DNA from: Actinostola sp. cb2023
Taxonomy: Eukaryota; Cnidaria; Anthozoa; Actiniaria; Actinostolidae
Length of the DNA: 64,000 bases
Assembly (NCBI GenBank): GCA_033675265.1
Contig: JAUJYZ010000169.1
Coordinates: 1-64,000, forward strand
Direction of reading: 5' to 3'
Shown here: positions 24,703-36,700 of the stretch, in pieces
How the letters are laid out: the number at the start of each line of letters is the position of its first letter
Position numbering within the stretch: the first letter of the stretch is position 1
Translations under genes and position numbers: made by a program
The notes under the pieces: generated by a model
The model's database searches: none
What the model was told of the DNA's origin: nothing
What the model saw: only the letters and a program-made list of their open reading frames with translations

Positions 24703-27700
24703 TATTATTATTATTATTCTTATTCTTATTCTTATTCTTATTCTTATTCTTATTCTTAAAACACTTTATGTTCTAATATTTATTTCATTTCAGTTATTGT
24801 AATGCGCATCTGAAAATTTTAGGATAGATATTTGCGTAATATAAGTGAATAAATTATTATTATTATTATTATTTACACTTACCAATTCGTCGTCCAGACT
24901 CGATAGCATCCCCGACATCATTCAGCCTAACCTTGTCTGTAACACCAACTTTCTTCTCGTCTAACTGTCGGATCAACATTCTGTACGCCGTTACCATGGA
25001 AACGCGGTATAGCTCGTCGTTGATTTCCTCTTTTTCCTGATCGCTGAACCTCGTCCTCAACTCCATGAATTTCCCTTTCAGGACGAAAACGTCTTCATTT
25101 AAAAACTCTTCAAAATTTTCAGACTTCAGTATTCTGAGGTGTACCATTGAGCCACTGAGAATTCTTGATCTCTCTGCTTTCGCAAATTTGTTTATGCTTG
25201 CCATGATTTCACTCAAAAAGTTCAAGAAATTTATCTGGTTCTCGTACATGATGAGCTGTTCGCTCGTTAGCGATTTGACGCTGCAGATGGAATCCAGGAT
25301 CCTTTGTTTGTCTTCGGAAAAAGGTTTATCAGGGTCATCAGAAAGTATCTTGTCATGGAGCCTGTGGCTTTCTAGTTGTAGCTTGTAGTCAGGAACGACG
25401 AGTTTGGCTTTAACATTCTCAAAGTCAGCCAGGATGGTTTTGATTATGTTGCCGTAGCGAAGAGTCGTTCGGATTGGCGTTTTACACCGTGGACACCTGT
25501 GAGTGTAATAATAATAAACTTTATTAGAGTCGTTTTCGTATGAGTGGGAAAGTCACCGCACCGCGTCTTGCCGTATTAAAAGAGTTTGATTGAATGAGAT
25601 GCATCTGCACGCCGCTTTTTGATTGGTTCAGAAGGAAGCCAATTGAGTGTCACGGTACCGTGCCGTATTGAAAGAGTTTGATTGGATGAGATGCATCTGC
25701 ACGGTTTTTGATTGGTTCAGAAGGAAGCCATTTGAGCGTCACGGTACCGTGCCGTATTGAAAGAGTTTGATGATGAGATGCATCTGCACGCTTTTTGATT
25801 GGTTCAGAAGGAAGCCAATTGAGTGTCACGGTACCGTGCCGTATTAAAAGAGTTTGATTGGATGAGATGCATCTGCACGGTTTTTGATTGGTTCAGAAGG
25901 AAGCCATTTGAGCGTCACGGTACCGTGCCGTATATGAAAGAGTTTGATTGGATGAGATGCATCTGCACGCTTTTAGATTGGTTCAGAAAGGAAGCCATTT
26001 GAGTGTCACGATTAGGGTCGAAAACGACTCGAATACCTCCCAAAATGGCTTTTCAGTTATTAATTACATGTACAACAACAAAATTAAATCTAATTTCGTG
26101 CACGTTATAGTCACGCTACCTCAATTTTGCTCGTTATTCTTATTCTTATTATTGTTAAATCATCCACTAAAAGCGATAAGTTGAAAAAGGAAGAGTAAAA
26201 ACACTTGACATTTCTGACTATTAGGTTGTAAAAGTTCTAGGCGTTCCTTACCCTTTAAGCTGAATACCGGTTACGTCTTCACCAACGTCATCCATATAAC
26301 GGTCCATAGCTTTGACCTCAATCACGTGACCACATGGCTGTAGCTCGACAAATCTGGCGTCCGGTTCGTCTTCGTCCCCGAACAGAATCTCCGCCACTTC
26401 ATCTTCGTTGCACTCTCGGCATTTCTTCGGGCAAGGTTCGCCGCACATGCCAATGCATGGATGCCCACAGGGGATAGTCTTCGTACAAATTTTGTCACAT
26501 CTTGGCCTGTCGCAGGGTTGACTACAAAGCTGGCTACACTTGTAGTGCTTGCACGCCCATGCGCAGTCCATTATACACGGTATGCAGGGCTCGCCACACT
26601 TCTTTTGGCATTTGCTGTGGACGCAGTTATTCTCGCAGTCTTGCTTACACGGAGGACAGTTCTTTGTACAGAATTCTTTGCAAAGGTGGCCACAGAACAG
26701 ACTTCGATCGCATTTGGCTTTGCACTGCTGATGGAGACGACCTTGGTAACATTTACCGCAGGTTCCTAATAAGTTAGAAATAAGGAATCCATGACATTAA
26801 TATATCTGAATTGAGTGACAATTAGGCGTTTTACAGTCGTATGCTGTATATCCAGCTGTGTATATCAGATAGCAGTAGCTTGCGATTATATTGTTGCAGG
26901 AGCCCATAAATAGGAGCATCCATGTAGCATTAAAATCTGTCACGGCGTTTGAACAAGTTTGCCTATTTTTAGAACACGAAATTGACCAATCACTGTTGCT
27001 GCAAATTAACGAGTTGCGGCAAATAAAACGAGTTGCTGCAAATAAAACGAGTTGCTGCAAATAAAACGAGTTGCAATAAATAAAACGAGTTGCAGCAAAT
27101 AAAACGAGTTGCTGCAAAAAAACGAATTGCTGCAAATAAAACGAGTTGCTGCAACAAAAAAAACGAGTTGCGGCAAATAAAATGAGTTGCAGCAAATAAA
27201 ACGAGTTGCTGCAAAAAAAAAAACGAGTTGCGGCAAATAAAACGAGTTGCTACAAATAAAACGAGTTGCTGCAAATAAAACCGGAAGTGCACAGTGATTG
27301 GTCAATTTCTAAAAATAGCCAAACTTGTTCAAACGCCGTGACATAGACCCAATATGTAGCATGGATGCTCCTACTTATGGGCTCCTACGTGGCTCCTGGC
27401 TAATGCTACTGCTTTTTAACTAGCTTAGTGATAAATACACGCTTTAAAGACTGTTTTAAAAAGATTGACAATCAACTGGAGGGTCAAACAGTTCTCTGGT
27501 GACAATACTGATTACGTATAACTGAGCTTCTTCAGACAAACAAAGTCAGACTCCTTTAGCCTTCCAGTACAATCACGTGGTTGTGCTTTGTAGCAGGGGT
27601 GGGGAGTGGGGAAGGATTCGAAATGCCGCCGTTTAGGTATAACCTGAGTTTCAGGCTCAAAGGGGAGGGAGAGGAGTATGGCCTGAAACTCAGGTTAGTA

Positions 27701-30700
27701 ATCTATTTCCACCGGCTTCCCTTCACTCTTTAAGCTATGGGTAGGGAAGAAACGGTGGTCGCCTTCAGGATAGGGGTTAAAAAAAAAGCCGGGGTGTGGA
27801 GGGTGGGAAAATATAAACCCCGAAGGCGAACCGTATATATAACGAGTGAAGAGAAGAATACCACGAACAAGACTACGGCCGGGGCCCTGTCATAGCCAGC
27901 CTTACCGACTCCTCGTGTGAAGTGGGCTAATTTGTATGCATGCTAGCTTATATAGTGGGAAAGACCGCTGAAAATAGTAATCTATTTCCACCGGCTTCCC
28001 TTCACTCTTTAAGCTATGGGTAGGGAAGAAACTTTGGTTACTCCTGCGGCTAGCTGTAATCTATTCCTTGAGGCCTTGCATTATACTCCTCTCAATCTCA
28101 AAAATAAAGTAGGATCCGAAAACAGCTGTTTCCCTGTATCGGTCCCCTGCCACAAAACATTCGGGATCACGTGGCGTAAGGTTAGATATATCTGTAAATA
28201 CTCGCGGCCCGGAATCACAAGTGTCGATATGATCGCATAAATATGGGCATTTCTGCTGCCACTCCCTGGGCTAGTAGCTGAGCGCCGTCATAAGAGATCC
28301 AATTTGTCCTGCGTAACATGCACCTTTTGTGGATTTTCGTACTTAGACTCACAAAACGAACGAACCAACAAACAAACCTACTTCAATGAATTGTTAACTC
28401 GCATGCAGTAAAATAACTTGCCAACCCAGTGGCTAAACACATTCTAATGCTACACGTGCCAGCTCTGTGGCCAGAAACATGCATTATAAGCACTCGTTTT
28501 ATCAGCTTTGTGATCCATAGCAAACTGCAGACAAGATACTCGTCATCTCTGTGACCAATCACACATGCAGTAGGCAAATAAACCAAATTCAACAATCAAT
28601 TGTTAACCCGCAATGAATATCTTGCCAACCCTGTGGCTAATTAATATAAATGCATAAGCATTTATAAGCACATTTTATCAACTCGACCAACTCTGTGATC
28701 CATAGAAAGCTGTAAAAATCGTCATCTCTGTGACCATTAAGCGTTGTATCCCCCTGAAAAACTGTTCTAGGCAATTAGAATAAACATAAACTAAGAAACC
28801 ATCGGCTAAACGAGGGTCGGCCATGCCAACGCAAAAGCGTGGAGTAAATCTCGTACTGCCATCCCTGTGGCCTGCTAAAATCTAGTTGTACCGCTAATAA
28901 ACGAAAACACGTGAAGACTATATTGCAAAACATGACTAGAAGTAATGTTTCAAAGCCGAGAATGAGGACTAGACGAATTCGAGGTTTTGGAACGACTTCT
29001 CATACTCATTAATTATTACATGCAATGGCCTAAAGGCAATAAATAAAGAGTTGCAAGATTTTAGCCCGGAAAAGCAAGAATTCCAGTCTGCATATTCTCT
29101 GCTCATGCGCAGAGTCGAGTACATCGTATATAAATAATATCCCACATGTGTTGGACTCTTGAGTAGCATGAAGTAGAGCCTGCTTTCAGATTGAATATCA
29201 TTCGGACAGAGTGGTACTCTGTCCAAGGTCCCGATGATTGTTATATGAGGGATAAGAACTCAGGAAAGAGTACTTTGAAATGATTTCAGGATTGGCTGGT
29301 TACCTCATGAATAATTAATGAGTTTGAGAAAACGAAATAAAGGCTAGAGAACGTTTCATATACAGAATATCACCTCGTGGTCATGCTGAGCAGCTCGTTT
29401 GGCAGTTGACTGCATGAGATGGACGCCGAGCATAGAAGGACTATGAGGCTGGTTTCTTGACAGTAGATTTACCAGCGACATGAGTGGTACGAATTAAAGC
29501 TTGTTTCACTTTTTGAGCAGCACCAACAAGAGATCCAGACGAAGGCTGGCGATGTTCTTCTAATCTCCGTCAGTGTACAAACGGGTTAGAGAAATGCTGC
29601 CTGTACGACTCCTCGTGTGAAGTGGGCTAATTTGTATGCATGCTAGCTTATATAGTGGGAAAGACCGCTGAAAATAGTTTATGTAACACTTTAGCCATAT
29701 ATTTATCAAAAGGACATTAAAGTACCTATGCATTGATGTTCACACTTCAACAGCTCCCCACAAGGAGCACTGCACTTTGAGTTCTTGGGGTCCACGTGAC
29801 ATTCAACAGTGTTCACGTGACCACACTTCCAGTTCTTGCTGACCTTGACCGAGCATTTTTCGTCGCATTTCTCCGAGCACTTTCTCGTGCATGGATGTCT
29901 GCAGGGCAGCTTATCCAGACAGGGCGCTTGGCATTTAAACGTCTCGGGGTCCTTGTAGCAGGGAACTTGTTGCTCGTGATGACAATTTGGTATCTCCTTG
30001 GACACGGGAACCAAACAGTCCCCACATGGTTGCCAGCAAAACTTCTGACACTTATGCATGTCACATAACATCTTGGCGCATTTTTGTCTGCATTTGTATT
30101 CTGTATGGTCAGGGTCTCTAGGGTGACATACCATCTCACAGACGTGACCACATTCGAGTCTTGCGTTACATGGTTCCATGCAGCCTCCTTCTGGTGCTCT
30201 ACTGAAGTCCTCTGCGCGGGACGCTTGGATGATATTCTTGGGGTGCTTCTGGCACGTGAGAGTCAAATGACGACCAACCTAGACAGTTAATAACAGTTAA
30301 TAATAACTTGTAGTCTCTTTCTCTGCTTGTAATGCCCGACTTTGACGTAGAAGGCGCGCGGCCAAACAGAAACCAAGCGCACGCCGCGGCCGTTGCTACT
30401 CTTTCTAATAAAATGAACTACACGCAGTAGTATCTAATAGTCGTTTTCGTACGAGTGGGAACCCTGTGGTACCATGACACTCAAATGGCTTCCTTTCTGA
30501 ACCAATCAAAAAGCGTGCAGATGCATGTCATCCAATCAAACTCCTTCAATACGGCACGGTACCATGACACTCAAATGGCTTCCTTTCTGAACCAATCAAA
30601 AACCGTGCAGATGCATCTCATCCAATCAAACTCTTTTAAAACGGCACGGTACCATGACACTCAAATGGCTTCCTTTCTGAACCAATCAGAAAGCGTGCAG

Positions 30701-33700
30701 ATGCATCTCATCCAATCAAATTCTTTTAATACGGCACGGTACCATGACAATCAAATGGCTTCCTTTCTGAACCAATCAGAAAGCGTGCAGATGCATCTCA
30801 TCAAATCAAAACCTTTCCATGCGGCACGGTACCATGACACTCAAATGGCTTCCTTTCTGAACCAATCAGAAAGCGTGCAGATGCATCTCATCCAATCAAA
30901 CTCTTTAAATATACGGCAAGGCACGCGGTGCCGTAATTTAACTAGATAGATAGAAACTTTATTTAAACACGGTTAACAGCGGAGACTTGACATAAAAAGC
31001 CGTGATAGTCAAAAATTTAAACACTTTTAAATCTAAAAATATAAACTTTCCCACTCTATAAGTCAGTTCTTGTTTCCGTCCTTCTAAATTCGCTTATTTG
31101 TCTGTATCTGCTTTGTTTTGCTTAATAATTGCATAAAAAAGGCCTTTACCTTTCCTTTTCCCCGCATGTCTTCAATGATATCTTTCCACAGCTTCTCCTT
31201 ATCACACATCAATCCAATGTTCCCGATGCAGTAGAACCCTTTCTTGGCGCGTGACAGAGCAACGCACACGCGATTGGACGTGCGCAGAAACCCTATCTTT
31301 CCTTCCTCGTTGCTACGAACCAGTGACAACAGAATAATGTCGTTTTCTTCTCCCTGGAAGTTGTCTACTGCGCATATGCGAACACCACAGAAGAATTCTC
31401 GAGGCATTTCTTTCTTGAGTTGGATAAGTTGGCCAGTGTACATGGTGAGGATGGTTATTTGGTGTCGCTTGTATCCTTGTAGGATGAAATATCGACAAAG
31501 TGCTGCCAAGTATTTCGCTTCGTGAATGTTGGAGCGACTTCTTCCTTCTTCGATATATTCCTTAAGAAAGTTAAAAAAAAGTAAAAATTAAATTTAAAAA
31601 AAACAATTATTGAAAAAAATATTGAAAAATAAAAATAATAAAATAATAAAGAAAGGAGAAATTAGACTTTGGGGAGGGGGAGGGGGAATTTTGTGGCCTA
31701 TCATTTGCGAAACAATTTGTACTACCAACCTCTAGCTCATTATGTTCAATGAAAAAGATGTTGTTGGTGACGCCCTTGACTGGTTCAAAGTGGAGCACCG
31801 ATTCGTGGTTTTGTAGGTCATCGTAGATGTGCGACATCATGGAAGCAATCTCGGGTCGCATCCGATGTTGTGCACATAGCCTTTCGAGTCTCATTCCATT
31901 TTTAACCTGGAAAGTAAAAAAAATCAATTCAAATTATAGACACAGACAACGATCGCGCAAAGAGGTGCATATTGCCGCTCACGGCATTATTGGAAATATT
32001 GCAAGGAATGCCGCATTTGTTTATCTCGTGACTTCCGTTCTAAATGGTACCATGATTCTCCTGAGAACTAATCCTGATTGTTTTAGTGATGGCACTTAAC
32101 CCGTGAAACAAAATCTAATAGTTAGTGCCAATAGTCAGATCAAAACAAAAGAAAACAATGGAATTAGTGCCTAGTAATATCTACTTGATTAAATGCCATC
32201 ACTCTAAGCACATTCTCACACGAATTGCCGCCGGTAATCTAATTCTCCGATTCCTTCCTTATTTGGTAACAAAATTCCCTCCTTATTTGGTTTAAGAATG
32301 ACAGTTGATTTCATCACTCGTGCCCAGTCTTCATAGACAACTCTCACACAATATTATAATAACTACTCGTACCATTCTCTCGAAAAGGGAAATGTCCAGT
32401 TGGTAATTTTTGGCCAGTACAAAGACCGTGGGATTGGGGCGGAGTTGCTGGTGATCACCAATCAGAATCAAATGCTGACATCCGGGACTTAGAGACGTGA
32501 CGATATGAGACTCCAGTACTTCAGCGGCTTCTTCGACTATAGCTATGCGCGGTCTTATTTTCTGGATAATACTACGGTATTTGGCAGCACCTAAAATGGT
32601 CAGTAGAGTGTAAATGAAATAAGTAGTATGTAAGTCCCTGCAAGAGCCCATGAATAGGAACCTCCTATATTAGGTCTGTGGGCCATCAGGCTATTTATAC
32701 AACTATTTTCCATTGTTCTATAGAGCCAATCAGATTGCATCAATTAATAATAAATTCATCTCATCATATCAAACTTATGTTATACAAAAGGTCATTGTTT
32801 CACATATGCAGATGAGGCGAGTCTTGTTTAGGCGAAAAACAGCATGATTTTGATACATTTTTGCTTTTTACTGCATTGTTAAAATACAAATCAAAAACCT
32901 ACCAACGGAATATAAAAGACGAATATGTAAGGAATGAATAAGCTGGCAATTCAAGCACAAATAAAGAGGTTTGAAGGTGGCATTTTCCGTTTCTTCAAAG
33001 TCAATCGAACTGAAATCTCTGAAGAGATATAGGAGAGCGTGACATACGCTGCACACAAAATCCCTCTGAATTCTTTGGGAATTGTGTCAATCAAAAACCT
33101 ACCGCCGGATTCTAATGCTCTGTAATTGTACGCGCATTTTGATATAAAATACATGTATATTAAACTTAATTAAGCGGTGGCAAAATGCAATCTAAAACTC
33201 TTTGTTTGGTAATTGTGAACATCATATTGGTGCTCTGTATCGCGGTCTGTATGTAGAAGCTACATAGGCCGGCGAATTCGCAAATAAATTATGGCTCGGA
33301 AAGGACGTTTTTTGAAGGCAATTTCCAATATTTACACGCACGAGATCAATATGTTAGTTCGAATTTGTGATATATTTTCCCGTTGAGGAAACATATGCAG
33401 CTTTTCCATCCTCTCTTATATTTTAGCTACCTAATTTACACATTGTCAAAGGAAAAATATGAATTCAGAAATGATAAACCAGTCACGTACGAATCTGCTT
33501 TATTTAGCGGTCATAGTGAAAAAATTGCTGGATCAATCGGGCCTCACGTGCATTAGTAAACAAAGCATTAACAAAAAACGTTGTCCGCGTGATACTGGAT
33601 CCCAACAGGAGCAAATGTTCAATGATGCAGGACATAAGTTTGATATGATAACAATTGGTTAACAGTCAGGAGCTGACACTTTTATGCAGTTTACTACTTT

Positions 33701-36700
33701 CATTTTAGTTTATGCTGACATTCCAAGTGCAATCTGGAAACCATTTTCGCGCCAATATGATACTAAAAATAGCCTGATCTGGGAACAGGATGCATGGAGT
33801 TGTAAGATTATTGTTCAGCGGATCGAGTATTGCTATGGTAATCACAAATACATGTGGCTGTCATGCCAACCACTTTCTTAAGAATTGTTATTGCTATGGT
33901 AACCATATATACCTGTGGTTGTCATGCCAATCATTGTTGCTTTCTTAAGAATTGTTATTGCTATGGTAACCATATATACATGTGGCTGTCATGCCAACCA
34001 CTGTTGCTTTCTTAAGAATTGTTATTGCTATGGTAACCATATATACATGTGGCTGTCATGCCAACCACTGTTGCTTTCTTAAGAATTGTTATTGCTATGG
34101 TAACCATATATACCTGTGGTTGTCATGCCAATCACTGCTGCTTTCTTAAGAATTGCTTGGTCTTCAAGACTCTTGACCTCACGCAGTCTTTGTGCACCTT
34201 GTTCAAAGGACTGTTGGAACCTAAAGCACAAAAACATAAACAGCTAGAAAGAGAGCTACAGTAGCTAGAACTAGAGAGCTAGAAAGAGAGAAAGAATAAA
34301 GATACAAAAAATGGTATCAGCTACGCACGCCTTTTTTCGTGTGTCAAATGTCTTTGTTCAAAAAATCAAATATTCAAATGAACTACAAACACCCGACTGT
34401 TGCAAACATAATCTCACCTCTCTACTATCTGTCTGTAAACCTCGCATAATCGATCCACCCAGTACCGATAAAGACGCCACCTGTCTTTCTTAGTCAACTG
34501 CCAGATGTCAAAAACTCCAGCGGCTTCTTCGGAGGACATCATGTCAGAATAACTAAGCTCCTTCTTGATCGTCTGTTTGATTCTCCTTCGTTGGCGACTT
34601 GGATTCTGGATTTGCCACTGCTGCTCAAGGGGTACCCCAACGTCGTCGTTCTCAAATGGATCGGCTAATAATACTGTTTCTTTGAGTCTTCCGTTCTTGT
34701 TACCAAAATGAATAACAGGTTCGTCTACATCTAACATTCGGCGATCCTGCTCGGCACCGGCCTCGAAAAGGACGTCGTCGTCTATTTCTTCTTCTTTTTC
34801 TGCTTGTTCAGTTATGTCGACCTCTTCGTCCACCAGATCTGTCACGCAAGAATAGTGAAAAAGAAGAATTGTCATGCAAGCATTTGTAACGCAAGAATAG
34901 TGAAAAAGAAGAATTGTCATGCAAGCATTTGTAACGCAAGGATTAAGCGTGACTTTCACTAGCGACGCAAGCATAACCGCAAACACAAGAGGCTATATTT
35001 CGCTCTGAAAAAGGGCTTGACACAAACAAAAGCAAGGATCAACACTTTTATCATTTTCGCGTGACTGCGCTTTTACTTGGCCTGATTTTACCTATACATA
35101 GCAAAAGCTTTTTATGCTTGTGTTTGCGCTTATGCTTGCATCGTAGTGAAAACCAGGCAATAATGAGAGAGAGTGAAGGAATGCCAAACAAGAGTTAGTG
35201 AAAGTGAATATATGTCACGCAAGGGATGGCGAGAATGAAGATCTGTCACGCAAACGTTAGTGATAATGTAACGCAAGTATTTTTTACCATAGAATTTGAC
35301 TCACCTTCTTCGCGTATTCCCGCGATTCTCATGATTTGTTGTCTTCCAATGGCGTGCGGGAATATGTTGAGAAAGCAAACTCTTCCTTCAAAGAATGAAT
35401 TGTGGTGACGCAGGTACAGAGAGCCGATGTGGACATTATACTGTGAGCCAATCTCCATTCCATGGGCGCCAATGTTCTGGAGCTGTTGGACCATTCTCCC
35501 GTCATGCCAGAGACAATACACACCTGTATCGTAATCGTACGACGCTGCAATGTAGTTCCATTGTTTAAGTTTCAGTACTGGCTTGGATAGTGGTTTGATT
35601 CTCGCACCGTCACGCCTGCCGCAAAAAAGATAGATGTGTTAATGACCCTACGTCATAGTGACGTCACATGTAAGCAAACTATTGTTTGTAGTACAAGGTA
35701 TCATGGTCCACGCAGGGGGATAGAAACACGTAAAACAGTGGAAAACGCAGAAAAGCAGTTGTTCTGAGTACAAATGAAATTTAGCTTTTGCCACTGTTTC
35801 GTCCTCGATCATTAATTGTAAAAAGCATCGAGACTATTGTATGATGCGTTTATAAAGAACTTATTATTATTTATTATTATTATTATTATTTGTTCTGGAG
35901 CTAAATGTATTCCAAACAGACGTTTCTAGACGTGTCACGTGTATCATCATGCCACGTGTATCATTATGTCACGTGTTTTATTATGTCACGTGTTTCATCG
36001 TCACGCCATGTCACGTATCACATCATGTCACGTGTCACATCAAGCCACGTATTTAATTCATCATGTCATGTGTTTCATTATGTCACGTGTTTCTTTGTCA
36101 TGTGTTTCACTGTTACGTGTTTCATTGTCATGCGTTTCATTGTCACGTGTTTCATTATGTCACGTGTTTCATTATGTCATGTTTCATTATGTAACGTGCT
36201 TCATTATGTCACGTGTTTCATTGTCACGTGTTTCATTATGTCACGTATTTCATCATGTCACGTGTTTCATTATGTCACGTGTTTCACTATGTCACGTGTT
36301 TCATCATGTCACGTGTTTCATTATGTCACGTGTTTCATCGGTATAGCTGGTGTCCGCACAGCATTTTCTAGAATGACTGCACTTGTCAATTGTTCTAACC
36401 TGTTGAAAGCTGCAGTCAACACTCCTTTACCATTCATCACACCATCTTGATTGATCTCAATACCAATTCTTCCTTGATGTTGGAAGCAAACAATGGGACC
36501 GCCATCGGGACTCATGGGATACACATACAACACGATGGTAATTGATCGACGTGTATCCAGAATACCATTTTCCATATTTGGTATGATGATGTAAGAATCA
36601 CGTGACCCTTGAAGCTCGTAGGAGCCACCTGGACTACCGTCAACGCCCAGAGCTGGCTCGGCGTTTTCCATGATTGCTATGTGATGCTGGTTTAAAACGT

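Larger units (their letters stand above)
18195..24882. other. ZNFX1 intron 20, repeat-rich
   Basis: 6.7-kb intron. It includes a purine-rich stretch (18.4-19.0 kb, diverged ggatgagtgtgaatttatgag repeats), the inverted-repeat elements described separately, segments with gataccctgttccag repeats near 22.65-22.8 kb, and microsatellites. Long minus-strand open frames at 18.3-19.3 kb reflect base bias, not genes. Confidence 0.6.

Noticed and set aside
24480..24776. Leu/Ser and Met/Ile homopolymer frames
   Set aside because: Trinucleotide microsatellite.
26461..26777. Plus-strand open frames of about 90-100 codons
   Set aside because: Antisense shadow of ZNFX1 exon 19.
26797..27305. Phe/Leu/Cys-rich open frames on the minus strand
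   Set aside because: Product of the 18-bp minisatellite in the loop of an inverted repeat.
29796..30290. Plus-strand and alternative minus-strand open frames
   Set aside because: Shadows of the Cys-rich ZNFX1 exon 18.
30455..30949. 164-codon plus-strand frame with repeated [15 protein letters not shown]
   Set aside because: Generated by the 88-bp intronic array; the inverted copy at 25.5 kb has no matching coding constraint.
35905..36450. 181-codon plus-strand frame with repeated [15 protein letters not shown]
   Set aside because: Translation of the 17-bp CACGTG minisatellite, opposite to ZNFX1.
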